Both the position numbers and the translations under genes were made by a program. A model generated the notes under the pieces. It was not told where the DNA came from. It worked only from the letters and a program-made list of their open reading frames with translations, and ran no database searches. From Buddleja alternifolia (taxonomy: Eukaryota; Streptophyta; Magnoliopsida; Lamiales; Scrophulariaceae): a stretch of 64,000 nt of DNA. Positions 1 to 12,890 of the stretch are shown piece after piece. The stretch is taken from assembly GCA_019426215.1 (NCBI GenBank), contig CM033405.1, positions 33,901,239 through 33,965,238 on the forward strand, written 5' to 3'. Positions within the stretch are counted from its first letter, which is position 1, and each line of letters starts with the position of its first letter.

Positions 1-3000
1 TGCCCCCCGAGTGTCACAATGCAAGGGTTGCTTTCCTTTCCCCGAGATTCGTTTCGCCCGAAAAGATGGCCTGTGTTGTTCATCTTGCAGGTATAATTGT
101 GCTAGTGTTGTGGCCAGCTTGTTTTATCAGGTTTTAATGTGATTTGTGTAGCTTATTGGTTTTTGTATGATGTGGTTTTATGATTATAATGTCTTAAGTT
201 CATAATGTTTGTCATTTAGCTAATGCAGAGAAATCGACTAATAATCTCTGTCCATATATGCTGCTTAACTTTTTATTTTAATCTAGGGGATATCTTTGAT
301 GTGGTTCATTAGGAAGATTGAATTAGATATTGAATTTTCTTAAAAAAGTTCGATGTAGATGAAATTCTTCCTTTACATTTTGAGTGCCTGTCTATATATT
401 GGCGATGTACATGTATTTTCGAAGTTCCAACAAGTTTTCGTCCAAGAAACTAGTTGAAAAATGGCTTCTGATTTTTGTGTGAGTTGATTAAGCTAAGCAT
501 ATGTAGCTATATATGGATTCACGATTGTAATGGTGAAAGAGTTGGAAAGATTTAAACCTTCTTATAGGTGTTCTAGGCACTGTATTGAGGTTTTTCTCAT
601 GATTTGATGTGATCAAGTATCCTTGTTCTACTTCCCTATATGTTCAATTGAATAGTTTGCTCTGACAAATAAGATAATGGATACCAATTCAATATATAAT
701 AAGATATCTTTTTGCTTCACTAATAAAGTATTGGATTTGCTACTAATGATAATGATATTAGGCATATGTTCTTCTTTTGAGCATTTGTTCTTTCTTCTTT
801 GTGGTCCACAATGTTTTGATACTCTATTTTCCTATATTCAGGCACGGGAGACCATTCATTTGAGCGAAGGTTGCGTCTTGGTGGGCCTCTGCTAAAGGAA
901 AATATAGCAACTATGGTGCTCGAGAGGTCAAATAGAAATCTATTAACCAATAGCTTTGAATTTTTTTTATGGAATCTTATTAAAGCTATGTATTTTTCAG
1001 CCCTTTCTATGGAAGAAGACGTCCTATGCTTCAACGCGGAGCAAAACTCTTGTGTGTTAGTGATTTGCTCTTATTAGGAAGAGTCACCATTGAAGAGGCT
1101 CGTAGTCTTTTGTATTGGTTAGATTTTGAAGCCGGGTTTGGGAAAATGGGTGTATGTGGACTTAGCATGGGTAAGACTTTAACCTTAGATATAATTACAT
1201 GCATGCCCTTCACTTATTGAGTAATTACCACGAGCCTCCGGAGGTTTTGAAAATTACCAAGACATTCCCCGTCAAAATCCTGATAACTCAAAAGGTTATC
1301 AAAAGACAGTGAGTGAAATTGTAATATATTTTTACTGATGGGGTGAAATTGTAATATGTTTTTACCGACAAGGGAAGTTATGGTAATTTTTCAAATCTTG
1401 GGTTGTTTTTCTTAATTAGAGTCTCATGCAGGGTGTCATTGTAATTTACTCAAAAAAAAAAAAAAAACTTGTGAGTTGATTCAAGAAAATAGCTTATTTC
1501 TTACATGAATGTAGGTGGGGTCCATGCTGCTATGGTTGGATCGTTGCATCCGACGCCTATTGCTACACTCCCGTTTCTTTCTCCACATTCTGCTGTCGTA
1601 GCATTCTGTGAAGGGGTACTAAAGCATGCCACTGCATGGGAAGCTCTTAGAGAAGATCTTTCCATGCAGAAAGCCGCAATGACACTCGAAGAAGTTAGGG
1701 AGCGAATGCGAAATGTGTTGTCCCTGACAGATGTCACACGGTTTCCAATTCCCAAAAATCCCGATGCTGTTATATTTGTTGCTGCTACGGTAAGTAAAAT
1801 TAGTTGCAACTCTTTGTTTATGAATTTGCACCGAGGAAAAAATTGCATTTATCCCGTATTGTTGTTTTGTTTGTATAATATCTAAATCTCTTGAGTCTTT
1901 AGGAATCAGAAAAAGTATAGACTGTGTTATGATGTCAACGTTAGGCACTGACTCGCTTGAGCTCAGTTTATTGAGCTCGAATTCGAACTTGTTGAGTTCA
2001 GGCTTTTTAATTGGCCAAGCTTGAGCCCATGTATAGGTGTTTGAAGACTTATGAGTTCTTTTTCCAATATTAACTATACTTTAATTTAGATAAAGGTGAT
2101 AATGGTAATAATAACATTATTATTATTATTACTATTATTATGATTATCATCATTATTATTATTAGTAATAATATTTGTGATCGTTATAATTTCCTGTCAC
2201 ATGACTATATTTTAATAAATATATTCACAACTTGAAACTACATTTTGAATTTCATATAATACTATTATATTACGATTTACAAAAAATATTAAGGATAATA
2301 GATAATAATAGTAGTATTAGTTCAATCACTGAATAATGTAATTAATATTAATTCAATTATCACAATCATTTTTTTCGTGTAGATGAGCTCGAACTTGAAT
2401 ATGCTCGACCATAAATGAGCCAAACCCAAGCTTAATATTTTTAATATAAGCTCAAGCTTGAGCATAAGGTTAGAAGCGAGCTGGAGCGCAATATTTTTTA
2501 TAAGATTGAAATTGAGACAAAGTTTACAAGGGCAACGAGGTCGAGCTCCACCTCATTTTTCTAAAGCTAGCTTAGCTGGACCCTAAATATTTAGATGAAA
2601 CCACCAATTTAGCATCTGCCTCTAGTTGTATTCTTAGGCATAAGCTCGCCAGTAAATAAATATTTTGCATACTCTAATGAATGATGTCCAAGTTTAGCGA
2701 CTTTTTTCTCTTACACTTTCAGTCTAACGTCGATTACGGAGATTTAAGAATAGTCCTGGATTATACCTCTTATTTGATGTTAGCAAAAAACTAAAAGCAT
2801 TCACCTGCCTGAGTGTGAAATACTTCTTCTTTTTCGTTTTAAATCAGAAATGGAATATCACATGATTTAAATGCTTTACTTTCTGGAAAAAATATTCATC
2901 ATTTTACTAGGATTCTTGAGCAGTCGAGTTAAAACTTATTTTTCAGGATGATGGCTATATCCCAAGACACTCGGTATTAGAGCTTCAGAAAGCTTGGCCA

Positions 3001-3123
3001 GGATCAGAAGTGAGGTGGGTTAGTGGGGGCCACGTATCGTCTTTCCTACTTCATAACGGGGCGTTTCGCAACGCCATTGTCGATGGACTTAATAGATTAC
3101 CGTGGAAAGAATCGCCTTTATAG
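1..3123 (+). CDS. ABHD18: ABHD18-like alpha/beta hydrolase (DUF2048), 3' part of gene
   Basis: Partial gene; the 5' exons lie left of the window. Exons read from frame and GT-AG borders: 1-90 (partial), 842-926, 1001-1170, 1515-1789, 2947-3123 (stop TAG). They join without a frame break and give the last 264 residues. The joined protein shows MACVVHLAG, GDHSFERRLRLGGPLL, the nucleophile elbow GLSMGG (serine codon near the exon 3/4 junction), an acidic DDGYIP stretch starting exon 5, and a late GGHVSS. These supply candidate Ser, Asp and His of an alpha/beta-hydrolase triad. The family is conserved between plants and animals; its substrate in plants is not known to me. Intron 4 (1790-2946) holds AT-rich, GCTCGAG-type degenerate repeat sequence. 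Nothing suggests a pseudogene. Family call is firm; function is inferred from fold only. Confidence 0.9.
1210..1462. repeat. Possible degenerate fold-back MITE in ABHD18 intron 3
   Basis: The segment begins TTGAGTAATTACCA and ends with a near inverted counterpart, GTAATTTACTCAA, next to a poly-A run. I see no clear target-site duplication, so the borders are uncertain. It lies wholly inside intron 3 (1171-1514). Confidence 0.3.
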
Positions 3124-3879
3124 AAGATACTGTTATGACAGATATATATATGGTACGTCTTTTTCACCTCTAACTCGCATTTGTATGTTGGATAATAGTT
3201 GATATCTGAAGGCACCCATGATAACAGAAAGGGTGTTTTGTAACATTCAATTTCTAATTTGTATGTTGAAAGAATAAAATTCTTGTTTGAAAACTCAATA
3301 AAATTATGAAACTGTTCATATCATTAACTGTGTTTGATAATTTGTCCTTTGAATACTGAAACTTGTATATGTATGTGTTGAAGTACTCTCCTCTCGTTGC
3401 GAATTGGTTAAGAAATGATTAGGGGTCGATGTATATATTGATCATATCATCCGTATTTGTCTCTCTTTTGCCATAGTTACGACTTGGTTTTGCTCAAGTT
3501 GTAGTTGAATTATATTCTTGAAGTCGGGTCATTTTAGGAGTTTCAGTGGGACTTTCTTGGTATAAACATAAACATGAATATGGTGGCACCAACATGGGTA
3601 CGTCATATTCGTATAGTTGTGATTATACCGAGGCTTCAAGTTGTAGTAGCATGTAATAATCATTCTAGTTGATCTCTTTGTCTTTGAGAGTACATATGAA
3701 TCTATTAGCCTCTTTGGTCATGTTAACCAATTGAGTGGCATGAGATGCCCACTTATTTGAGTAGTCGGTGAATTTTGGACTATTGGATCACAAAAATGAT
3801 GGTAATGGTTCATTCTTCTGAGCTCTCAGGAGTCGGAGGGTGAGATAACTGCAAACACCTATGAGTTGGAAATCACGTG
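3124..3879. other. 3' flank of ABHD18 gene; no gene seen
   Basis: AT-rich sequence after the ABHD18 stop, presumably 3' UTR and spacer. I see no open reading frame of substance and no recognisable repeat before the transposon that starts at 3888. Confidence 0.5.
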
Positions 3880-3887
3880 GTGTCAAC

Positions 3888-4649
3888 TAGGGGTGTACGC
3901 GGTCGGATTCGGGCAGTTTTATGAAAAAAATTCAACTTGACCTGATAGATGCAGGTTGACAAAATATTAAACCGAAACCGCATAATTATCTTTTTAAGCC
4001 GAACGGTTTGGGTCGGTCGGGTTCAATATATTTAGCGGGCGGTTTGACGGGTTATTGAATTGTAATTATGTTACTTTTTGTTTCAACTAGTAAGTAAGAA
4101 ACAAAATAACACACTTGTACATTTAATTAAAAAAAATTGAGTTGATGAGAAATACAAAAATAAGTGGTGTTATTAAATAAAACTCATATTTATCATGAAT
4201 TGTTAACTCTAAAATATTAATAAAATCAAATTATTTTATAAGTTTATCATCAAAATATACATCTACATCTTCGTTCAAATCAAGTAAAAACAAATGTTAT
4301 TGTTTACTCAAATTAAAAATAAAGTGTTTTACATAAATATGAATAAAACTATTAATCTTTTTAGAGTTTATATATATGTATATATATATATATATATTTT
4401 ATTAGAGTTTATATATATGCATATATAGTTTTAAGAGTTTCGGGTTAATCTTTAACTATATATATATATATATACACTTATGACATATACAATTAGCGGT
4501 CGGGTGGCGGGTTACAATTATTAAACCCACCACCCGACCCGAAAGTGGCGGGTTGCAATTTGTTCAACCCACCACAATTTTTTAATAATTTCTAACCGAC
4601 GGTTTTTGGGCGGTTCGGGTCGAGTTGTGTGGGTTTATGTACACCCCTA
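3888..4649. mobile_element. hAT-like non-autonomous element, 762 bp
   Basis: Perfect 11-bp terminal inverted repeats: TAGGGGTGTAC at the left and GTACACCCCTA at the right. Both ends are flanked by the 8-bp duplication GTGTCAAC (3880-3887 and 4650-4657), which fits the hAT superfamily. Inside, the left end carries CGGTCGG-type motifs and the right end complementary ACCCGCCACCCGAC-type motifs, so the subterminal parts fold back. The middle is AT-rich with a TATATA microsatellite (about 4373-4475). No coding capacity is visible. Confidence 0.85.
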
Positions 4650-4657
4650 GTGTCAAC

Positions 4658-6405
4658 TATACGAGAATAATTATAATTATACCAGAACTTGAAGTCTCGA
4701 GATTTTAAACCAACCTACACAGACGCACTTGTGTATTACCCTAGGTAACATGACGTTTCTATCAAGTGGTAATGTTATAGGGTTTTGTCATTCATAGGCC
4801 GTCTTATACGTGAACTTCTTGCACTGTAGTCAGTTGATTGAGAATTGTCATACTTGATACTAATCAAGTCGAACTCGAATTGAAGCTTCTATTAATCAGA
4901 AAGAGTATTCAAGTAATTTTTTTATGTTTTTAACAAATCGAGCTCAAATGAATTTTTAGCGATCAATCTTAATCTTAAGTAATTTGGTTTGTTTTCAGCC
5001 TTGTGTTCATCCCACATCATATATTGATCAAATTGATCCAACATGGTGTCTTATATTACTCTCTTAGCGGGCCCGGACCTTTTGCTATGCATGTGGGCCA
5101 TATTTGATGACATTTTTCTTGTAAAACTGTGAAATATAGGTCTTATAGCCCATTACAAAAAGGCCCAACACTTTTAGTTCACCTTTTTCATTCATAATAA
5201 TTCAACAACAAAAGTAGTTCGTTAAAAAAAAAAAAAATCAACAAAATAACTAATTAAGGAACTACGAAAATAAAAATAAAAATAAAAAAAGGTACCGGAA
5301 AATTACTAGCCAAACCAATTCTTTTTCTTTGAAGCATGAAAACTAAGAAAGATAACCTTAATCCTTAATTAATGCTATAAAAACAACTTATTAAATTAAT
5401 TTGGTTTTAAAAATCTATTTGATTTCATTAAACCTTATGCAATATTTTCTACTTATTCGAAAGGTTGTTTTCATTTAGTTTTAAGCTTGAACATGCAAAT
5501 TATGAATTATAGTAATTCTAGGCCTCATGCAAATTTGCTGATTAAATTTAGCCAATTATTTCAATACGTATATAATAATTGTAACTTTTTTTTTTAGCAT
5601 TCAATGGAGCAATTTGAAACATAGAAAGCATTTTCATAAACACGTGCATGCGATAATATGATGTGTACTAATTCCTTTGGTGAAAAATGGAACACACTAC
5701 TCAATAGTGACTCGAGTTTGATTTTCATAAGCTCGTTGAAACTCGGCTTGCTAAAATAACAAATTGAGCCTCAATACTTTTTTTGTTCGATAAGTTTGAA
5801 GTTAGTTTCGAACTCGGCCTTATTAAGCTTGTTTTAGTTGAATTTGATTAACAGCCAAAGCTACCTTACACAAATTTTAAAATTCAATAATAATTCGAAC
5901 AAGTTTTGAACAATATATTATTCAGTTTGACTCGTGTACAACCATAACGTGGTTGAATAGGTAAAGATATGTATACTAAGATATGGTGGTTACAAAAGAG
6001 GAAAGATACAAATAAAATGAAACCAATATCTGTTGAACTACTACCAACTACACCCTAAACTTTTTCTACATTCCATATTAAATTTTCCATTTGAAATTGC
6101 TTATATATAATTAAAATTAATAAAAGAGGCATACAAAAAAAAAAAACAAAAAACGTCTTAAACTCTGTTTAGTTCAAGAAAAGTGCCAAGGAAAGAAAAA
6201 GAAAATAGAAGGAAACCATTTTCCTCACCAAAGTAATTAATTCTACTCTTGTCATCTTACAATTCTTAGACTCTTTTTTTTGTCTACCTATACATCCTAT
6301 AATTTAAAAGCAAATGAAAAATAGAGCTAGCTACTAAATATTTTTTAGAAATATCTTGAAATTCTAGCTAGCTAGGGTTTTTCTTTCTTTCTTTATCCTC
6401 CTGCC
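4658..6405. other. AT-rich spacer between ABHD18 and TGA10
   Basis: No convincing ORF. It contains scattered degenerate ACTCGAG/AAGCTCG motifs (about 4860-4950 and 5700-5950) like those in ABHD18 intron 4 and near 34900-35040. The right part serves as the 3' flank of the TGA10 gene on the minus strand. Confidence 0.45.
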
Positions 6406-9400
6406 TTATTCCTGGCGGGGCTGCCGCCCCAACCAGAGGGAGCTGACGGCACGAAGGCGGTGGAAGTACTCGGCGATGGCTGAAAAACACCGTGCAGCTT
6501 GGCGGGTGGTCAAGATTTGGTACAATCGATGGAGCATTTGGTGCCTCAGATTATCAGCCTGTAATTAGTCGATAAATATTTTTTAAATTATTATTATCTA
6601 AAAATTTAAAATCAAATAAGAACTTACAATTAAGCATGCAAATCAGTGCGTACAAACCAAGTGAAAAATTAAATTCACCCACCAAACCTATGCATAAAAT
6701 GGTAGAAAATGACAAATTGTTTATTCTTTTTCTATTGTACACAAAATAACTAGCATAAAGCTCCCAATTTATATAATACATGGTGTACTATATGTGTCGC
6801 ACCTTACTTAACTTATTGTCGTGACCAAAGATTTCATTCTCTTACCACGTAATTAAAATCAATTTAATTAGAAAATGTAAGAGTGATATATTCCCCATAT
6901 AAAGGAATTAAGTTATAACCCTAGATCCGTTTCTGATTGATGTTAAAGTTCATGATCGAGGGAAAGTCTAGTTCGTACCTGTCGAAGAAAACCTTCAAGA
7001 GTTGAGAGTCTATTAATGGCTAGAGCCATTTGGCTCATGTAGATGTTCATGTTTGGTGGAATTGTGAGTGAATCACAAGTGATAGTCTCTGAGAGGTATT
7101 GATTCAGAGATTCCAGACCCTGAGATAAAGCTTCTTCTGCTTCATGTGTAGACTGCTGCAATCCACATATCCCCACAATTTGTTGCTCTGTCAATGGCTC
7201 TATTTCGTTCAATATTATCTAATTAATATATATATATATATATATATATATCCAAGGAAAATTAACATGGTTAGACAACAATTAATGTATGGCCATATAT
7301 ATATATGTGTGTGTGTGTGTTCACATTAATTAATAATAACTACGAATATTTTTTTAAAAATTAAATCGTATGAGAAAAAGTTTAGACAGTACATATATAT
7401 ATATTTGATTTGAAAAAGTTTAAACAATATATATATATATATATATATAGTTTAGACAGTATATAAAATATATCTCTATGTTTATGTATGTATTCTCTCA
7501 AATTCGATCTATGATCACTTCCGCCCATGCAATATAACGTCCTACAATTTTTTTTTATAAAACTAAAAACGTTGTACATATATATACACACACATTTATA
7601 CACACCCAATGTCGTGGAGCATCTCATGCATGCTGTGTTAATTATGTCTCAAAATTTATGTATTTGTTTTCCATCTCTTCATACGATCATTACTAACCCT
7701 TTTAAAATGATGTAAAACTTTTCTTGCTAGGGTTAATTTGCATGAAATTTATATATATACATATTACATATATATATATATATTATTTATTTCTATCTTA
7801 TAGCTAGCAAAATATATGACCTTTTTATTTTATAAATTTGATATCAAACAAGAACACAATACGTACCATGGTGTAAATTGTTCAAGACTTTATAAAAAAA
7901 TTAGATTTTCTTTATTTAGGATTTTATATTTATACATACCTTAAGGACTTCAGATGGCCGGAAACCACCCATCCACATGAAGCACCGTTCTGCCGGAGTC
8001 AACCACATGCCGGAGAAGAGGTGAAACACATCGGATTTGGCAATCATATTCTTAAGGTTCATCAACTGATCATAATGTCCCAAGCAAATATCCACGTAAT
8101 GCCGGAGCTCATTTTCCGGTAGGTGGTCTTGCACCGCCTGCCGGAGCTCCACCATCAGACGGTGGTGCTCTTCCAGCCACCGCGCGTACTCCATGTCAAA
8201 CAAAGCAGCATCTAGAACCATTCAGAAATTAATTAATTAATTAATTTATTAAACCTTATAAAAATTGGAGGAATATTTATGTACTATATTATAAATATGT
8301 TGCATGAGCAAATTATAAAAAAAATGATTTAATTTAAAATAATACCGGAATTTACGTTGCCCATAGCAGCAGGAAGGTTTTGGTCTCCTGTTAATAGAGC
8401 ACTTCCTCCTAAATGAAATCCCTTGAAAAAAAAAATAATTGGAAAATATGACTATTTAATATATTATGTGTACTTATTTTTAATTAATGGCAGGGAAAAT
8501 TATTGGATTATTATATGTTAATTAAATTTCTTACTTGGGATTTAGCTCTATGTATTTCTTGTTCTAATTGAGTAAGCCTCATTCTACTTGATTCTAGCTG
8601 CTGAATATAAGCCTGCAATTTACCAAAAATAAATTAAATTTGATATTTTATTAATCATCAAAGACTATATAATTTGCAGATTTATTACAAAAAAAAATGA
8701 ATTAAAATTCTTGCTTAATTAATTCTTTTTTTTCTAGGACTTGCCTTTTTCCTAAGCCTACTTTTCCTTGCTGCCTCTCTATTCTGAGCAAGCCTCCTCA
8801 AAGTCTGCACAAATTATTGGAAGAAAATAAAATAATAACAAATAAAAAAATGTTCAGAACACACACCCGCATGTGTGTGTGTGTGAATAATAAAGACATT
8901 ATTCATCCCATAAATCATAATTGTGGGTGATAACTTTAGTCCCGTAAATTATGATATTGTCAATTTTAAGACGCTAACATATCCAATTTTCACGATTGAG
9001 CATAAGTTTTGTCGGAAATTGAAAAGTTGGTTGGGAATTATTTGTGGCACATGACTTCTAATTCGAAAATTTTGCAGGTGACCAAATGCCATTTATCATA
9101 ACGTCATGACTTCAATTGCAAACTTTGTGCTTTTGTAATCTTAGTCATGTAACTTAAGAGAAAGCGGCAATTTTAAACTGCAAGTTAGTAGTGCGAGATA
9201 ATATTTTTTGTCATCGCATGCACAACATGTGTTATTTTTCACCCGCACAATTGAAAAATTACAAAATTAGATGGTCTGTCACATGCCATTTTGTGGCAAC
9301 TCTAGTAGAATTGTCCCTAAATTGCAAAAATTGAAGACTATCGTCCTAAAATATATTACAATTTACGGGATGAATTTTGCAATTTTACTTGAAACGAACC

Positions 9401-10709
9401 TTAGGATCGAGTGTTTTTGGTTCTTCTTGCCCTGAACTAGAAGTAGGTCCTTTGCGGTTTCCCCCACGCTGCCACAACAATCAAAGAAACAAGAACCGAA
9501 AATTATGATTTTTTAATTAACAGCAAAATAAAATAAAAAGAAGAAGAAAATCTCAGTTATACAAGAATAATCCAATTATTAAATCATAACAAACAATGTA
9601 ATATTTTATGTCCTAACCTTAACTACTTTGGCTGGTTGAGGAACACCATCAATATTTCTAGGGTTAGCTAACTCCATGGACGGCTCAGATGATTTGGAAC
9701 CACTTGTAGCAGCTGATGAAACTAATCCAGTATTTTCCTATATTTACCAAACACAAAAATTTAACAAACCCATTATTTGTAATTCGTAATTAAAAATTAA
9801 TTTAAATTAATTATTTAAAAGAATCAAAAAAAAAAAAATATATATATATAGGAGAATATTTTTAACTATTTTTGTACCTTTGATGTTGTTGGTGATGTCT
9901 CTACATGCATGGGTTGAGATGGGAAAATGTTCAAAGTGTGTGGTTTTATCCCAGAATTATCTGCATATAGTTAGAAGAAAAATTAGAAGAAAAATTAGAA
10001 GAAAAAAAAGTTCCTTTTGAATTTTAATTAGTACAATCAAAGTTGACAAAGAAATTCTGGCTAATTCTATGCTAAATCGAGTTCAATGTTTCGAGTGTGA
10101 ATTTTGTGTCAATCTCTCTCCACAAAAGTGTGTGTAGGGATCGCACACAATACACATTGCTGTGTGAGAGATATAGACACTAGAACCGTTGAAGTCGGTC
10201 AAGCATAGATTTTTCCAGAAATTCATGTCTGAATTTTTTATTTTGGTCTGAGAAGTGAAATCGTTTTACCTGTCCTGTGAGGATATGGTCAAAGAAAGTG
10301 ATTTTTATCTGTCCTTACAAAGCATACTTTCTTCATGCTAGTATTTAATTAAAATTAAACTATATGGAAATGAAAATTTATTTAGAAAATAAACTAAAGA
10401 ACTTTCTCCATGCTTGTCTTTTTGATAAGTATGACATGTTTCCATTTTTGTTATGCTTGAAATTCGATCTAGTACTTCAAAAAAAAAAAAAAAACTGATC
10501 AAACCAAAAAATAGAAAGAAAATAAAAAAAAAGGGATAATTAGACGGTAAAGAAATAATTATTAGATGAAGATTTAATTCATACTTTTTTGTTCTTGAGA
10601 TGAATGATTATCTTGGCCATGGAGATAAAGAAAAAGAGCTTGATCAAATTCTCCCATATCATCATAAGCGCCGCCATCTTTGCTTCTACATATTGACAGA
10701 AAAACAAGA

Positions 10710-10748
<39 letters not shown>

Positions 10749-10888
10749 AACACATATACAGACAGAGAAAACCAAGAAAAAGGCAAATAAAATTCTTACA
10801 TATTGATCTGATTATTATTATTCTGCTGATGATGTTCATGTTGCAACACTATTTCTGTAGAGTGATCACGATTGTTATTGGAAGCCAT
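6406..10888 (-). CDS. TGA10: TGA9/TGA10-clade bZIP transcription factor (446 aa, 11 exons)
   Basis: Exons in gene order: 10800-10888, 10585-10685, 9878-9960, 9618-9737, 9400-9468, 8745-8804, 8535-8612, 8346-8421, 7940-8211, 6979-7218, 6406-6558. Joined length is 1,341 nt without a stop until TAA. The start begins MASNNN. Residues about 42-53 read EFDQALFLYLHG and about 73-84 read LNIFPSQPMHVE, N-terminal motifs I associate with TGA9/TGA10 rather than TGA1-7. The basic region (155-174) contains NREAARKSR, followed by a short leucine zipper, then a DOG1-type domain from about residue 206 (DMEYARWLEEHHRL...). TGA factors bind TGACG elements; in Arabidopsis TGA9/10 act in anther development with ROXY glutaredoxins. 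Adjacency to an FTIP1-like gene beyond the transposon stack favours TGA10. Intron 6 has a GC donor. Confidence 0.93.
7220..7460. repeat. AT and GT microsatellites in TGA10 intron 9
   Basis: Several (TA)n tracts occur (about 7226-7252, 7296-7304, 7390-7400, 7423-7450) with a short (GT)n run near 7304-7320. They produce short spurious ORFs in both strands. Confidence 0.8.
8743..8744 (-). promoter_or_regulatory. Non-canonical GC splice donor, TGA10 intron 6
   Basis: On the minus strand the exon ending in AAG (8745-8747) is followed by GCAAGT, not GTAAGT. The next exon starts after TTGCAG at 8612. Only this junction keeps the bZIP frame through RLRKK|AYIQQ. AG|GCAAGT is the usual consensus of GC-AG introns. 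Confidence 0.85.
8890..9390. repeat. Possible degenerate MITE in TGA10 intron 5
   Basis: The left end has TTCATCCCATAAAT and the right end TTTACGGGATGAA, which are approximate inverted repeats enclosing about 0.5 kb. No clear target duplication is visible. It lies between the exons at 8745-8804 and 9400-9468. Confidence 0.4.
10710..10742. repeat. (AT)n microsatellite in TGA10 intron 1
   Basis: A run of about 15 TA dinucleotides between the first two TGA10 exons. Confidence 0.9.
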
Positions 10889-12220
10889 GAAAGGATCTTG
10901 CTCTTAGGTAGAGTAGTACTACTCTTCAATAGAGAAACTTAACCCACATATATATACAGATATATATATATATATATATGTACTGCTGCTATATATTAAT
11001 TGCCATGAAACTGAATTTTTGTCCATTTTTTCTCTAGCTTCGCATTTTAGAAAAATCCCGGATCACCATGATCAATACAGATACGTACAAACTGAAGTTT
11101 GGAAATTAAGTTGAGAGACAGAGAGAGAGAGAGGGAAAGGGTTTCAGTCGGTTATGGAGTAATTGAAGAGTGGGTAGACAGGGATTTGATTAAAAAAAAA
11201 AAGGATAAAAAAGATAGAGAATTGAATGCAAAAGAAACAAAAGACAAAGACTATTTTAAGGTTTCCTATCTTTCTCTGTATTTAAATAAAGACGACTTTA
11301 TGTAATTAGAAAATAACAAACAAACTTTATTTCTTCTTCTTCTTCTTCTTTTTTTAGGGTTGCACTTGCAGATATAAAGCGGTCTTATGAAATCCAAGAA
11401 GCCTTATCTTCTCTCTCAAACCTATGTGTTTCTCTCTCTAAATCGGTTTTAATATAGGATCCAATGATTGTTTGTTACTTGGCTTAAAAAATTATAGTTG
11501 ATATATAGCAGAAACGTTACTTTATTTTTTTTTATAGATTTTGACCGTCATGGGCAACGATTGACGATGAGATGGTTGTGCCCCATGAGCGTCACGGGTG
11601 GGCAATTAGTACTCAACCAGTCATGTTCTACCTAGTCAAAAAATGGTGATGCCAATGAATAATCAATCACAATGCTGACAATAAATACAAAGTTTCAAGG
11701 CGTGGTGAGATTAACGGGTGAAGATGCATCCGGCCTAGTGGAGCAAGTGCAATAAACATCATTGGATTAAGGGACAGAATGTAAAAGGCAACCAAATCAA
11801 TTGCATGTAATGATATTAGATGAATCACCTTTAATGGACCTGATATTTTAGAATTTTTCGAGATTAACCCTTGAAGATTTGGAGAAAGTAAGAAAACCGC
11901 TTATGGATTCCTTGTTCGACCATCTCATCCTCATCTTGGGCTGTTCGAATTGATGGATAACCCCTCCTTTGAACATACTTTCTACTGTTGACATTTTCAC
12001 GCAGCTATTCCAAATTCAATGTGGAGTTTTCTTTGTTTAATAATTATTTCTTAATTTACACATGACTAATTTTATATTTACAAATGACTTTGGTGAAAAT
12101 ACACATACATAATGAAGCCTGCCCCATCTTTATCCATCCATGTTCTTTCTCCACTTGAATTTTTAGTACATTGATTATCTGTTTGTATTGTTCGTCTTAT
12201 GGCCATAATTAATGATCATA
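10889..12220. promoter_or_regulatory. TGA10 5' flank
   Basis: Upstream region of the minus-strand TGA10 gene. It contains (TA)n runs at about 10948-10978, a GA tract at about 11116-11132 and a CTT tract at about 11333-11352. The ORF at 11099-11305 is low-complexity Lys/Arg/Glu-rich and has no support. No transcription start can be fixed from sequence alone. Confidence 0.4.
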
Positions 12221-12706
12221 CACGCATTTGAAAAAAAATAGGACATTATTGACAAAATATCCAAGTAACAATGTCAAAGTTGTCATTAATTTTAAATTTT
12301 TAATAACAAGAATTTTATTTTGTCAAAAGAAATATGTTTTACTGCATGTTTAATAGTAATAATATTTGTATAAAAATTGTCACTTTTGATAATTAGTGAC
12401 AAGAAAATTGTTGTCATTATTGACTATAAGTGACACATCTTTACTGATAACTCAGTGAGGACAACAACTATAGTTATCACTCTATTTGTGTTGTTACTAA
12501 GTTGTTAATATACACGTGTCACTAATTTTCATAAGTGGCATGTTTAAATAAATTTTTGTATCTAAAATTTCTTATTGAGACAAAACAAAAATTATTGTCA
12601 CTTATTAAATATATCTAATAACAATTTTAAAATTGTCACGACAAAATTCGTCACTAATATTATTTAGTGATAATATTTGTTACTATTATTATTTTTTGTT
12701 GTAGTG
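12221..12706. mobile_element. CACTA-like non-autonomous element, degenerate
   Basis: The right end reads TTTTTTGTTGTAGTG, the complement of the CACTACAACAAAAAA terminus of plant CACTA elements. The left end (CACGCATTTGAAAAAAAATA) looks like a decayed counterpart. Inside are repeated GTCACT/AGTGAC-type motifs in both directions, as in CACTA subterminal regions. No clear 3-bp duplication remains. Confidence 0.55.
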
Positions 12707-12890
12707 ACCAAATTGTAATGACTTGAGTAACCCTTTATATTCATGGGTTTGTTGTTTGGCTTGATTTTTTAAGAAACAAATACACTAAATATGATTATGT
12801 TCAAAATCAATAATTTTTAAGATTTACCAAAAAAAAAAAAAATTTACTTAAGACAAATTAAAATAGTGTAAATTATTGACTTATATCTTT

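Noticed and set aside
7144..7715. Short ORFs rich in Tyr/Ile within TGA10 intron 9
   Set aside because: They arise from TA/TG microsatellites.
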